DNA of 55,661 bases, taken from NCBI GenBank assembly GCA_902785365.1, contig CACZYC010000010.1:1-55661 (forward strand), given 5' to 3'. The position numbers and the translations under genes are program-made. Every line of letters begins with the position of its first letter. Positions within the stretch are counted from its first letter, which is position 1. The DNA is from an uncultured Ruminococcus sp. (GTDB taxonomy: Bacteria; Bacillota; Clostridia; Oscillospirales; Acutalibacteraceae). The notes below the pieces were generated by a model. That model did not search any database and was not told the DNA's origin. It was given only the letters and a program-made list of their open reading frames with translations. Below are positions 24,432 to 35,791 of this stretch, one piece after another.

Positions 24432-25532
24432 ATGAAAATCAATCTATTAAGAACAGATTTAGCAGAAGCGGTAAATAACGTATCAAGAGCTGTTTCGAGT
24501 AAAGCGTCTATTCCCGCGCTGGAAGGAATTCTTTTGAAAGCATACGGTTCAAAATTATCGATTTCAGGATATGATCTTGAAATCGGAATTACTACAAATA
24601 TTGACGCGACAATTCAGGAACAGGGAGAAGTAGTTGTAAGTTCAAGATTATTCTCTGAAATAGTAAGAAAACTTCCCGAAGAGGTTGTATGTATTGAGAC
24701 TGATGACAGAATGATTACATATATCACTAGCGGACAGGCTGATTATCAGATAGTAGGAATGTCATCTGTGGAATATCCTGATTTACCGACATTTGAAGAA
24801 AATGAGAATATTGAAATTAAGGGAGATATTCTCAAAGATATGATTAAGAGTACGGTATATGCTGTTTCGGATAATAATTCCAAACCTATTTATACCGGTT
24901 CATTATTTGATGTTTCGGATAAGACTTTCAAGATAGTAGCTATTGACGGATACAGAATGGCTGTAAGAAAAGAAGAAATTGACAGCGATATAAACTCTCA
25001 GTTTGTTGTTCCGGGAAAAACTCAGAATGAAATTCTGAAACTTATAAGCGACGACGAAAATGTAAATATAAGTATAGGTCAAAGACATATTCTTTTTAAG
25101 ATTGATGAATATTCGGTAATTTCAAGATTAATTGAGGGAACATTCCTTGATTATAACAGTACAATTCCAAAGACAGCAAAAACAGAGGTTGTAATTAATA
25201 CAAGAAATTTGATCAGTTCAGTCGACAGAATGGCTCTTCTGAATAGTGATAAAATACAGAGTCCTGTAAGATGCAGCTTTTCAACCGATGAGATTCATCT
25301 TTCCTGTACTTCCGCGGTAGGAAAAGCAAATGATAAGATTTCCGCTCCTATAATGGGAGAAGATGTTGAAATAGGATTTAATAACAGATATTTATTGGAA
25401 GCTCTCAGAAATGTAGATACAGACGAAGTAAAGATGGTACTAAACGGAAGCTTGTCACCAATGATTATTACTCCTGTAAAAGGGGACAGTTTTGTCAGCT
25501 TGGTTGTACCGATGAGATTGTCTAATGGATAA
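24432..25532 (+). CDS. dnaN: DNA polymerase III beta subunit (sliding clamp)
   Basis: A 366-residue sliding clamp of three repeated clamp domains; the N-terminal MKINLLRTDLAEAVNNVSRAVS and the C-terminal PMIITPVKGDSFVSLVVPMRL are typical. AAGGAG precedes the ATG. It overlaps the start of the next gene by 8 bases. Position downstream of dnaA across the origin is standard. Length is normal. Confidence 0.97.
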   Translation: MKINLLRTDLAEAVNNVSRAVSSKASIPALEGILLKAYGSKLSISGYDLEIGITTNIDATIQEQGEVVVSSRLFSEIVRKLPEEVVCIETDDRMITYITSGQADYQIVGMSSVEYPDLPTFEENENIEIKGDILKDMIKSTVYAVSDNNSKPIYTGSLFDVSDKTFKIVAIDGYRMAVRKEEIDSDINSQFVVPGKTQNEILKLISDDENVNISIGQRHILFKIDEYSVISRLIEGTFLDYNSTIPKTAKTEVVINTRNLISSVDRMALLNSDKIQSPVRCSFSTDEIHLSCTSAVGKANDKISAPIMGEDVEIGFNNRYLLEALRNVDTDEVKMVLNGSLSPMIITPVKGDSFVSLVVPMRLSNG

Positions 25533-25743
25533 GAAAATAATCAAAGTCGAAGGCGAATATATAAAACTTCAGGATCTTCTGAAATATAGCGGACTTTGTC
25601 AAACCGGCGGCCACGCAAAAGTTGTTATTCAAAACGGTGAAGTCAAAGTCAACGGCGAAGTATGTGAAATGCGCGGTAAAAAATTGCGTACAGGCGATAT
25701 CGCTGAATATAATAATGAACAGGTAGAAGTAATTATGGTATAA
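25525..25743 (+). CDS. rlbA: S4-domain RNA-binding protein RlbA/YaaA
   Basis: A 72-residue protein that is little more than one S4 RNA-binding domain, with the typical LQDLLKYSGLCQTGGHAK and VKVNGEV segments. The ATG lies within the last codons of dnaN, so translation is coupled. The homologue in Bacillus (YaaA) lies in the same dnaN-yaaA-recF position and is linked to 50S assembly; the precise role here is inference. Confidence 0.9.
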   Translation: MDKKIIKVEGEYIKLQDLLKYSGLCQTGGHAKVVIQNGEVKVNGEVCEMRGKKLRTGDIAEYNNEQVEVIMV

Positions 25744-25755
25744 AGGGGAAATAAG

Positions 25756-26853
25756 GTGTACGTTACAGGTTTGCAATTCAAAAATTACCGTAATCTTAAC
25801 GACGGCATTATTGAACCCTCAAAAAATATCAACGTAATTTACGGAAATAACGCTCAGGGAAAGACCAATATTCTTGAATCTCTCTGGTTATTCTGCGGAG
25901 GTCACAGTTTCAGAGGAGCAAAAGAAAACGAATTTATAAAATTCGGCGAAAATTTTTCAAGGATAAAAGTAAAATTCTATTCTCAGGGCAGAGAACAGGA
26001 AGCGGAAATTCTGTATAACGGCGGAAAAAAAGAAGTTACCATAAACGGAGTAAAAAAACACTCCTCTACTTCTTTGATTGGAAAATATACGGCTGTGATT
26101 TTTTCACCCGAGGATTTAAATCTTGTTAAAAGAGGACCCAGCGCGAGAAGGCGTTTTATTGACAGCGCAATTTGTAGGGAAAGAATCCAAAATGCTGTTA
26201 TTATTTCAAAATATAATCAAACTTTAACTCAAAGAAACGCCTTGTTAAAAGATATTTACAAACATCCTGAATTGAGAACAATGCTTGAAATATGGGATGA
26301 AAATCTATGTAACTTAGGTTCAAAACTTGTATTTCAGAGATTAAAGTATATAGAAAAAATTATTGAATATGCAAAGGAATATCACAACGGTATCTCTGAT
26401 AAAAAAGAAAAACTTGAAATAAAATATATTTCAACCTGCTCCGCTAAAGAGGGAGACAGCGTAGAAGAAATATATGAAAAGTTCAAGAAGTGTTTAAAAA
26501 ACAGCGTTAATGACGATTGTAGAACAGGGTTTACAAATATCGGACCGCAGCGTGATGATTTTGAAATCATTATTAATCAGAAAAAAGCCAAAGTGTTTGC
26601 CTCGCAAGGTCAGCAGAGAAGCGCTGTATTATCACTTAAACTGGCCGAAGCCAAAGTTTTGAGTGAGATGACGGGAGAAAATCCCGTTATTCTCCTGGAT
26701 GACGTTCTCTCGGAGCTGGATAAAAAAAGACAAAGCTTTTTGTTAAATAAAATTTCAGATTATCAAGTTTTTATAACCTGCTGTGATTTTGAAGAGGATG
26801 ATTATCTTAAAAACGGAAAAAAGTTTTTTATAGAAGAAGGAAGGATAAATTAA
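25756..26853 (+). CDS. recF: DNA replication and repair protein RecF
   Basis: A 365-residue ABC/SMC-like ATPase that helps load RecA at gaps. Walker A GNNAQGKTN is at about 30-38, the signature is FASQGQQRSAVLSLKLAE, and Walker B ILLDDVLSELD. The start is GTG at 25756, 12 bases after rlbA. Its TAA shares a base with the remB ATG. Confidence 0.96.
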   Translation: MYVTGLQFKNYRNLNDGIIEPSKNINVIYGNNAQGKTNILESLWLFCGGHSFRGAKENEFIKFGENFSRIKVKFYSQGREQEAEILYNGGKKEVTINGVKKHSSTSLIGKYTAVIFSPEDLNLVKRGPSARRRFIDSAICRERIQNAVIISKYNQTLTQRNALLKDIYKHPELRTMLEIWDENLCNLGSKLVFQRLKYIEKIIEYAKEYHNGISDKKEKLEIKYISTCSAKEGDSVEEIYEKFKKCLKNSVNDDCRTGFTNIGPQRDDFEIIINQKKAKVFASQGQQRSAVLSLKLAEAKVLSEMTGENPVILLDDVLSELDKKRQSFLLNKISDYQVFITCCDFEEDDYLKNGKKFFIEEGRIN

Positions 26854-27116
26854 TGTACCTTCATCTTGGAGAGAAAACAGTAATAAGAACAGAGGATATT
26901 ATAGGAATATTTGATCTTGATAATACAACGGTATCCAAAAATACAAGAGATTATCTGGCTAAGCAGCAAAAAGCCGGGAATGTAATCAATGTAAGCTATG
27001 AACTTCCAAAGTCTTTTATAATTTGTGAAGATAATAATGAGAGAAAAATATATATAAGCCAATTGTCAAACCAGACATTATATCGGCGAATTTTAAATAA
27101 CGGGAGGAAATTATGA
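26853..27116 (+). CDS. remB: RemB-like extracellular matrix regulator (DUF370)
   Basis: An 87-residue protein starting MYLHLGEKTVIRTEDIIGIFD, the DUF370/RemB signature. In Bacillus the corresponding gene (yaaB/remB) also lies between recF and gyrB and helps activate matrix genes. The RemA/B family forms DNA-wrapping rings. It overlaps recF by one base and the next gene by ATGA, so it belongs to one translationally linked cluster. Confidence 0.88.
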   Translation: MYLHLGEKTVIRTEDIIGIFDLDNTTVSKNTRDYLAKQQKAGNVINVSYELPKSFIICEDNNERKIYISQLSNQTLYRRILNNGRKL

Positions 27117-27766
27117 AAGGAAAAAAATGTCCGTATTGCGGAAGAAGAATTTCTTACATGACAGTGTTTCATGACAAGAAGCACGGAATATATGAGTGCA
27201 GCAGATGTAATAAGGAAAGTAAAATAAAGGCGGATAAAAAGTTATTGATTTCCTATATAATTTTATTTTTGCTGATAATCCTGTACTTTATTTTATGGAG
27301 AAGCTCGACTTTCTATAATAATTTTCTGGGAATTATTCCGCCTATTGTCGCATTAATCGCGTTTTATTTCTGTACTCCGTTTTTTATCAAGTTTGTTCCT
27401 CTCAAAAGATTCCTTGACGATATAGAGAGAGACAAAGAACAGAAAATCGCAACGGAAAATACTATCCCCGAGAGAGATTTTGTTTTTGATAAAAAGGTAT
27501 TCGATGAAATCAAAAACAAGAGAAACGCTCCTTCGAGTGTAGAGGAAAAAATTGACAGAATTATCGAAGAAGAAGAAAACTACGTTCCGATAATAGAGGA
27601 TGTCAGCGAAGCACATACATCATCTCAATCAACACTGAAAAAGGTTCATAACCCTCAACCGTCATATACTCCAAGCGCAGAGGTTTATGATGACGATGTA
27701 AAACAATATGTTCCGAAAAAAGAAAAACCAAACGGAAATAAATACACCGCTAACAGATATCTGTAA
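27113..27766 (+). CDS. Zinc-ribbon membrane protein between remB and gyrB
   Basis: A 217-residue protein of unknown function. An N-terminal zinc ribbon (C6, C9, C29, C32) is followed by two membrane helices (about 46-63 and 72-92) and a 120-residue charged, probably cytoplasmic tail. Its ATG overlaps the remB stop codon and a GGGAGG site precedes it. The next gene has the same ribbon-plus-two-helix plan and similar spacing of the four Cys, so the two look like tandem paralogues. Confidence 0.78.
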   Translation: MKGKKCPYCGRRISYMTVFHDKKHGIYECSRCNKESKIKADKKLLISYIILFLLIILYFILWRSSTFYNNFLGIIPPIVALIAFYFCTPFFIKFVPLKRFLDDIERDKEQKIATENTIPERDFVFDKKVFDEIKNKRNAPSSVEEKIDRIIEEEENYVPIIEDVSEAHTSSQSTLKKVHNPQPSYTPSAEVYDDDVKQYVPKKEKPNGNKYTANRYL

Positions 27767-27768
27767 CT

Positions 27769-28068
27769 ATGTTTAAATTGCCCGTATGTCCTCACTGTAA
27801 TACAGTTTACAGCTATAAAGAGGTAAAAGAAAATAACAGGAAAAAAGTTATAGAATGCTATCATTGCAAAAAAGAATTTCATAACAGCCGACTCGGTTTT
27901 GTGGTTTTGGCAATAATAATATGTGCTGCGGCAATATTAATTAATATTTTTATATTAAACAAATCAACAGAGATTTTTGTAAGCATAGTTTCGATCTCAA
28001 TAGTAAGTGTTTTTGCGGTAATAATAGGAATGTTGATGATTCCGTTTTTTATAAGTTATAAAAAATAG
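27769..28068 (+). CDS. Short zinc-ribbon membrane protein, paralogue of its neighbour
   Basis: A 99-residue protein with a zinc ribbon (C7, C10, C30, C33), then two hydrophobic helices (about 43-64 and 70-94) and almost no tail. It starts 2 bases after the previous gene and ends 42 bases before gyrB. The Cys spacing and the order ribbon-helix-helix match the neighbour, so it is probably a shortened duplicate. Function unknown; no clear ribosome site is seen, so it may rely on coupling. Confidence 0.7.
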   Translation: MFKLPVCPHCNTVYSYKEVKENNRKKVIECYHCKKEFHNSRLGFVVLAIIICAAAILINIFILNKSTEIFVSIVSISIVSVFAVIIGMLMIPFFISYKK

Positions 28069-28095
28069 AAATAGATATCGAATAATGTTTTGTAG

Positions 28096-30054
<1,959 letters not shown>

Positions 30055-30064
30055 GGAGTAAGCT

Positions 30065-30487
30065 ATGCACTCAAAAACATATATTACAGTCCGCTACGCC
30101 GAAACAGACCGCATGGGAATTGCCCACCACTCCAATTATCCCGTCTGGTACGAAGTAGGCAGAACCGACTATATTAAACTTTACGGTATAAGTGTAAGCG
30201 AAATGGAAAAAGCGGGAGTTATGATGCCGCTTACCAACCTTACCTGTCATTATAAAAACCCCGCTTTATATGAAGATAAAATTATAATCCGCACGTGGGT
30301 TATAGGACTGAGAGCGGCTCAGATGGAATTTACTTATACGGTTAAAAAGATAAACGAGGACGGCAGTGAAATAGAACTGGGCTACGGAACAACCACGCAC
30401 GGAATAGTAGACAGCAAGACATTTAAACCGTGCAACCTGCGTAAACGTATGCCGGAATTATACGAAAAGATAAAAGCGACGTTATAG
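30065..30487 (+). CDS. YbgC/FadM-type acyl-CoA thioesterase
   Basis: A 140-residue hot-dog-fold enzyme of the 4HBT family. The catalytic Asp-containing motif reads AETDRMGIAHHSNYPVWYE. Family members hydrolyse short- or long-chain acyl-CoA or acyl-ACP thioesters in the cytoplasm; the substrate is not predictable here. It lies 10 bases after gyrB and 27 bases before gyrA, so it is almost surely in the gyrase operon. AAGGAG precedes the ATG. Confidence 0.9.
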   Translation: MHSKTYITVRYAETDRMGIAHHSNYPVWYEVGRTDYIKLYGISVSEMEKAGVMMPLTNLTCHYKNPALYEDKIIIRTWVIGLRAAQMEFTYTVKKINEDGSEIELGYGTTTHGIVDSKTFKPCNLRKRMPELYEKIKATL

Positions 30488-30514
30488 TGTAACAGAAATA
30501 ATGAGGTGAATAAA

Positions 30515-33025
30515 GTGAGTAATGAAAACGAAATCAGAGAAGTAGGCGGAAGAATACTTGATGTCGATGTTGAAAAGGAGATGAAGCAGAGCTTCCTCGA
30601 TTATTCTATGTCGGTTATCGTGAGCCGCGCGCTGCCGGATGTACGTGACGGACTCAAGCCCGTTCACAGACGTATTCTCTACACGATGTATGAGAGAGGG
30701 CTGGAACCCAACAAACCGTATCATAAATGCGCGGATACAGTCGGCGCTGTGCTGGGAGCGTATCACCCCCATGGTGACGCGTCGGTTTATGACGCGTTGG
30801 TAAGATTGGCACAGGATTTTTCAATGAGATATATGCTTGTTGACGGACACGGAAACTTTGGTTCCGTTGACGGCGACCCCCCCGCGGCTTACAGATATAC
30901 CGAAGCCAGAATGAGCAAAATCTCAACAGAGATGTTGACTGATATTGATAAAAAGACAGTTGACTTTGCTCCCAACTACGACGACAGACTGGAAGAACCC
31001 ACAGTTTTGCCCAGTCGTTTCCCGAATCTGCTTGTAAACGGCTCCAGCGGTATAGCAGTAGGTATGGCGACAAACATTCCTCCCCATAATCTCGGCGAGG
31101 TTGTTGACGCGATAGAGCTTTTGGTTGAAAATCCCGACGCCGAAATCTCGGATATTATGGAATGTATTCCCGGACCCGATTTCCCCACAGGCGGAATTAT
31201 TATGGGACGAAGCGGAATCCGCGCAGCGTACGCGACAGGCCGCGGAAAAATAGTTGTCCGCGCTAAAACCGAGATAGTTGAAGCCAAAAATAACCGATTT
31301 AAAATTATAGTTACCGAGCTTCCTTACAGTGTCAATAAAGCCAGACTCATAGAACATATTGCCGACCTGGTTAAAGACAAGAAAATCGAGGGTATTACCA
31401 ATATAGAGGATCACTCCGACCGCAACGGTATGCATATTGAGATTGATGTTCGCCGTGACGCTTCTCCTCAGATTGTACTTAATCAACTCTTCTCTTACAC
31501 ACAACTTCAGACAACTTTCGGAGCAATCTTGCTCGCGATTGTTAACGGCGAACCCAAGATTCTCACATTAAAGGAATGCCTGCAGCTCTACATAGATTTC
31601 CAGGTTGAGATTGTTACACGAAGAACACAATTTGACCTCAAGAAAGCTCAGGACAGATGTCATATCTTAGAGGGTTTAAAAATCGCTATTGATAATATTG
31701 ATGAGGTTATTGATATTATCAGACACAGCAAAGACACTGCCCAGGCGAAAGTAAATCTTATGGAACGTTTCGGGCTTGATGAAGTTCAGGCTCAAGCGAT
31801 TGTTCAGATGCGTCTCGGTCAGCTTACCAATATGGAACGCGGCAAAATTGAGGACGAAATTGCGGCTCTCCATGCTAAAATCAAAGAATATACCGAACTT
31901 CTCGGAAACCATCAGGCGCTACTGGAGGTTGTTAAAGACGAAGTTGTCGCTATCAGAAACAAGTACGCCGACCCGCGCCGCACAGAAATCTGTCAAATCA
32001 GCGGTGAGGTTGATATAGAAGACCTTATCCCTGTTGAGGATTGCGTTGTTACTATGACAAGATATGGATATATCAAACGTATCGAGCAGAGCGAATACAC
32101 AACTCAGCACCGCGGAGGACGCGGAGTCAAGGGTATGTCCACCCGTGAGGAGGACGTCGCTACCGAGATGTTTATTTGTAACACACACTCATACATACTC
32201 TTCTTTACCGACAAAGGCAGAGTTTACAGAGTTAAGTGTTATACTATTCCCGAGGGAACCCGTCAGAGCAAAGGTATAAATATCGCCAACATTCTTCCTA
32301 TTGCGACTGACGAGAAGGTTACCTCAATGATTCCCGTCAAGGAGTTTGAAGAGGATAAATACCTCATTATGGTCACCAAGTTCGGTATAGTCAAGAGAAT
32401 TTCTCTCAGCGCTTATAACACAGCGCGTAAGGGCGGACTCATAGCTCTTGACCTCAACGAGGGCGATGAACTTGCATGGGTTAAGATGACAGACGGCAAC
32501 AACGAAATCATCATTGCTACCCACGAGGGTATGGCTATCCGCTTTAAGGAAACTGACGTGCGTCCTATGGGCAGACAGGCTCGCGGCGTTAAGGCTCTGA
32601 CATTGAAGCCGAACGATACAGTTGTAGGAATGAGCGTAATCACAGATACGGGACTAATCCTCACCGTTTCCGAAACAGGATACGGCAGACTCAGCAACCC
32701 CGACAATTACAGAGTTCAGTCCAGAGGCGGTAAAGGTCTCACGAACTATCACGTTGCAAAATACGGTAAAGTTGCGGGCATCAGCGTAATTAATCCCGAC
32801 GACGATATAATTCTCATCAGCCAGGAAGGCGTAGTAATCCGTATTCAGGCGAACAGCGTAAGAGTTTGCGCGAGACCGTCCAAGGGAGTAACGCTTATGA
32901 GAATAAAGGACGACAACAAGGTCGTTTCTTTTGCTCAGCTTCCTCACGATGATGACGAAGAAACCACCGCGCCCGTTGACAACAGCGAATCCGAAGCGGA
33001 GGAAACAGAAGAAACTGAAGAATAA
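30515..33025 (+). CDS. gyrA: DNA gyrase subunit A
   Basis: An 836-residue gyrase subunit. The catalytic Tyr128 is in AAYRYTE, and the quinolone-region helix reads [17 protein letters not shown]. Ala89 stands at the position of E. coli Ser83, while Asp93 (E. coli Asp87) is kept. The C-terminal beta-pinwheel has QSRGGKG as the GyrA box, and the tail is acidic. I prefer the GTG at 30515 with AGGTG six bases upstream; a GTG at 30506 is part of that site. A weak hairpin terminator follows. Confidence 0.97.
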   Translation: MSNENEIREVGGRILDVDVEKEMKQSFLDYSMSVIVSRALPDVRDGLKPVHRRILYTMYERGLEPNKPYHKCADTVGAVLGAYHPHGDASVYDALVRLAQDFSMRYMLVDGHGNFGSVDGDPPAAYRYTEARMSKISTEMLTDIDKKTVDFAPNYDDRLEEPTVLPSRFPNLLVNGSSGIAVGMATNIPPHNLGEVVDAIELLVENPDAEISDIMECIPGPDFPTGGIIMGRSGIRAAYATGRGKIVVRAKTEIVEAKNNRFKIIVTELPYSVNKARLIEHIADLVKDKKIEGITNIEDHSDRNGMHIEIDVRRDASPQIVLNQLFSYTQLQTTFGAILLAIVNGEPKILTLKECLQLYIDFQVEIVTRRTQFDLKKAQDRCHILEGLKIAIDNIDEVIDIIRHSKDTAQAKVNLMERFGLDEVQAQAIVQMRLGQLTNMERGKIEDEIAALHAKIKEYTELLGNHQALLEVVKDEVVAIRNKYADPRRTEICQISGEVDIEDLIPVEDCVVTMTRYGYIKRIEQSEYTTQHRGGRGVKGMSTREEDVATEMFICNTHSYILFFTDKGRVYRVKCYTIPEGTRQSKGINIANILPIATDEKVTSMIPVKEFEEDKYLIMVTKFGIVKRISLSAYNTARKGGLIALDLNEGDELAWVKMTDGNNEIIIATHEGMAIRFKETDVRPMGRQARGVKALTLKPNDTVVGMSVITDTGLILTVSETGYGRLSNPDNYRVQSRGGKGLTNYHVAKYGKVAGISVINPDDDIILISQEGVVIRIQANSVRVCARPSKGVTLMRIKDDNKVVSFAQLPHDDDEETTAPVDNSESEAEETEETEE

Positions 33026-33029
33026 AATA

Positions 33030-33064
33030 AAAACTGCGGCTTGCAATGGCAAGTCGTAGTTTTA
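33030..33064 (+). terminator. Hairpin terminator after gyrA
   Basis: AACTGCGGCTTGC pairs with GCAAGTCGTAGTT through an AATG loop with two G-U pairs, followed by a few T residues. It sits right after gyrA, but maf starts only 20 bases later, so read-through is likely. Confidence 0.55.
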
Positions 33065-33083
33065 TGTAAGGATGATAATATAT

Positions 33084-33650
33084 ATGAAAAATGTAATTCT
33101 GGCGTCTGCTTCACCGAGAAGACAGGAACTGTTAAAAGTTATCTTTGATAAATTTGACATTATGCCTGCCGATATTGACGAAAGTATCAGCGAAGATATT
33201 AAGGTGGATTTGCGTCCTGAAAAAATAGCGCAGAGAAAAGCGGAACACATCGCCGAAAAACATCCCGAAAGCTTGGTTATCGGTTGTGACACTGCCGTTA
33301 TTGTTGACGACAAAATGCTCGGAAAACCAAAGGATGAACAGGATGCTGTAAAAATGCTCAAAAGCCTGAGTAGTCGTACACATAAAGTCATCACTGGAAG
33401 CTGCTTAGTAAAAGGCAAAAGGAAAGTATGCTTTTCTGTTGTTACCGAGGTTGAGTTTTATAAACTGACTGATGATGAAATAAACGACTATATAAAAACA
33501 AACGACTGGAAAGACAAGGCGGGAGCTTATGGAATTCAAGGACAAGCAGGACTTTTTGTCAAAAAAATAAACGGCGACTATAATAATGTTGTCGGATTGC
33601 CGTGCGCTGAACTGAACAGACAGATAAAAGCGTTCGGCAGTCAGTTATAG
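33084..33650 (+). CDS. maf: Maf family nucleotide pyrophosphatase
   Basis: A 188-residue Maf protein, probably hydrolysing non-canonical or modified nucleoside triphosphates (dTTP/UTP-type in the YhdE subgroup). The signature ILASASPRRQELL is at the N-terminus, with VIGCDTAV and GAYGIQG further on. The ATG at 33084 fits an AAGGATGA site; an in-frame ATG 12 bases earlier overlaps that site. In many Clostridia maf precedes the mreBCD-min region; here that region is inverted and converges on maf. Confidence 0.92.
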   Translation: MKNVILASASPRRQELLKVIFDKFDIMPADIDESISEDIKVDLRPEKIAQRKAEHIAEKHPESLVIGCDTAVIVDDKMLGKPKDEQDAVKMLKSLSSRTHKVITGSCLVKGKRKVCFSVVTEVEFYKLTDDEINDYIKTNDWKDKAGAYGIQGQAGLFVKKINGDYNNVVGLPCAELNRQIKAFGSQL

Positions 33651-33663
33651 TTACTAAAAAAAT

Positions 33664-33693
33664 ATCGGCAGCGCTTCCGGAAGCGCTGCCGAT
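33664..33693. terminator. Bidirectional terminator between maf and PBP2
   Basis: A perfect 30-base palindrome (arms 33664-33678 and 33679-33693, centre TCCGGA) is flanked by A residues on the left and a T-rich run on the right. It serves both maf and the converging mre-PBP2 operon. Confidence 0.9.
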
Positions 33694-33703
33694 TTGTTTT
33701 TGT

Positions 33704-35752
33704 CTATTTAAAGTACGCGTTCAAAAGCTCTTTTGCGACGCCCATACTGTACTGTCCGTATTTACCGTGTTCTATGACAACGGCAATTGCAACCCTGGGT
33801 TTGTCATAAGGCGCGTAACAGATAAATACCGCATGGTCGGAACCCGAGTTTTCAGCGGTACCCGTCTTAGCGGCAACGGGAACTTTATAATTTCCGAATA
33901 TTGAGTTCGCGGTTCCCGATTGAGAGGTTACAACGCTTCTCATACCCTCCTGAACCAAGTCAAGATTACTTTTTGAAACACCGATTGTGTTCAGTTCTTC
34001 AGGTTTTTTTCTGTTGTATTTAAACAGTATTTTTTTGCGTTCGTAGTCGCGCACTTCTTTTACAATATGAGTTTTCAATCTTGTGCCGTTGTTGGCGATT
34101 GAGGCTGTATACGCGGCGAGCTGCACAGGCGTAAACGCGTTATCGGATTGCCCGATAGCAGCCTGAACGGTGTTGCCTTCCTGCCAAGTTGCGCTGTCGC
34201 GTCCCGCGAGAATACCGGTTCCTTCGTTAACCTCAAGCCCTGTCTTTTCGCCGAGACCGAACTTTTCGGCATAGAGATACATTGTGTTGATTCCCAGCCT
34301 TCTGCCTGTTTCCGCAAAATAGCAGTTACAGCTCTGCGCGAGCGCGGGATTGAGAGAAATATATCCGTGATATCCCATACACGCAACAGGGTTTGTCGGA
34401 TAGAAGGTGTATTTTTTTGTGCACTCAAAAGTTGTAGCGGAGTTTATAATACCCTCCTGCAAAGCGGCACACGCCACACACGGCTTATACACCGAGCCGG
34501 GGGCGAAAGAACCAATGAACGCTCTGTCATATAAGGGAGCGTTTTTGTCCTTGGATAAAGCTACATAATAATCGTCGTAATTAGCGTACTTATTTAAATT
34601 GTAGGAAGGATAACTTGCCGCGGCAAGTACGGAAAAATCCCTGACATCGAGCATAACCACAGCGCCTGTTTCACAATCCTCACCCGAATTTTTACCCTTA
34701 GTAAGGGCTTCGGTTTCGCCGTGCTTTCTTGCGGCGGTGATTTGTTTTTCCAGAGCGTTGTTGGCTACCTTCTGAAGGTTTGAGTCAAGGGTAAGGTAAA
34801 CCGTGTGTCCCGGCTTTGCTTCGACGGAACTGGCGACCTTGGTAACGTTACCCTCGGCATCCTTCTGAACAAGCCTTTCTCCGCCTATTCCCTTGAGCTC
34901 GTCCTCAAGCGCGCTCTCGACACCGAATTTTCCTATACTATCGTTAAAGCCGTAATCCTTACCCTCTTTTGCCTTTGCCTCATACTCCTCTTGTGTAATG
35001 CTTCCCAACGCGCCGATAATATGAGGAGCGAGTGAACCTGTGGGACTGGAGCGTGTCAGGAAAGTCTGGATATCTACGCCGCTGATGCCCTGCATATTTT
35101 CGCTTATTATCGCGACCATATCGGAGGAGATTTTTTTCGCGAAAACATAAGGGGTAGAATTTGAATAAGCGTTAAGCTCCATATTATAATGAACCGAAAT
35201 TAAGTTTCGAAGATCGGTTTTGTTCTTGAAATTTTCAAGCTCATAACGCGCTGTCAAAAGCTCTATGCATTTTTCGGCAGAATCACTTGCCTTTAAGTCA
35301 AGATAATCAGAAGACTTGAGAGTTTTTATCTCATCCGCCATGCCTTCCTTGAACTTGTATTTACCGTCGGACGTGAGCTTGATGGGCAGAGCGTCTATCC
35401 ACTTTTCCCCGCCTGTGTTCATTAGCTTAATGAGAGAAAGTATAGTGGAATCGAGCTTTTCGGGTTTCATAAACAGCTTGTCTATAATGATTCTGTAACT
35501 GGTTCGATTAACAGCAAGTCCTTTACCGTTACAGTCGAGGATTTCACCGCGGGTCGCGTCGGTGGTGACAGTATATGCGGTGGAAGTCGTCGCGAGCTTT
35601 TTGTAACTCGCTCCTTCAACAATCTGCCACACAAACAACCTTATGGCAAAACCGGAAAAAATAACGGCGATGATTATTACGCAAATAGTAAAACGGCGCT
35701 GAAGAAAACGCTTTTCCTGCCGTTTGTTCTCTTTTTCCTCGCTGGGAAGCAT
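33704..35752 (-). CDS. mrdA: Penicillin-binding protein 2 (elongation transpeptidase)
   Basis: A 682-residue class B transpeptidase of the elongasome. One N-terminal membrane anchor (about 21-45) is followed by the dimerisation domain and the catalytic domain with SVYK (Ser420 nucleophile, Lys423), SCN (474-476) and KTG (628-630). I use the ATG at 35752 with GAGGTG six bases upstream. It is the last gene of mreB-mreC-mreD-PBP2, so it most likely serves rod-shaped side-wall growth with a RodA encoded elsewhere. Confidence 0.94.
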   Translation of the reverse strand: MLPSEEKENKRQEKRFLQRRFTICVIIIAVIFSGFAIRLFVWQIVEGASYKKLATTSTAYTVTTDATRGEILDCNGKGLAVNRTSYRIIIDKLFMKPEKLDSTILSLIKLMNTGGEKWIDALPIKLTSDGKYKFKEGMADEIKTLKSSDYLDLKASDSAEKCIELLTARYELENFKNKTDLRNLISVHYNMELNAYSNSTPYVFAKKISSDMVAIISENMQGISGVDIQTFLTRSSPTGSLAPHIIGALGSITQEEYEAKAKEGKDYGFNDSIGKFGVESALEDELKGIGGERLVQKDAEGNVTKVASSVEAKPGHTVYLTLDSNLQKVANNALEKQITAARKHGETEALTKGKNSGEDCETGAVVMLDVRDFSVLAAASYPSYNLNKYANYDDYYVALSKDKNAPLYDRAFIGSFAPGSVYKPCVACAALQEGIINSATTFECTKKYTFYPTNPVACMGYHGYISLNPALAQSCNCYFAETGRRLGINTMYLYAEKFGLGEKTGLEVNEGTGILAGRDSATWQEGNTVQAAIGQSDNAFTPVQLAAYTASIANNGTRLKTHIVKEVRDYERKKILFKYNRKKPEELNTIGVSKSNLDLVQEGMRSVVTSQSGTANSIFGNYKVPVAAKTGTAENSGSDHAVFICYAPYDKPRVAIAVVIEHGKYGQYSMGVAKELLNAYFK

Positions 35753-35791
35753 AATAATCACCTCGCTTTACTCAAATACAAATATATAAAA

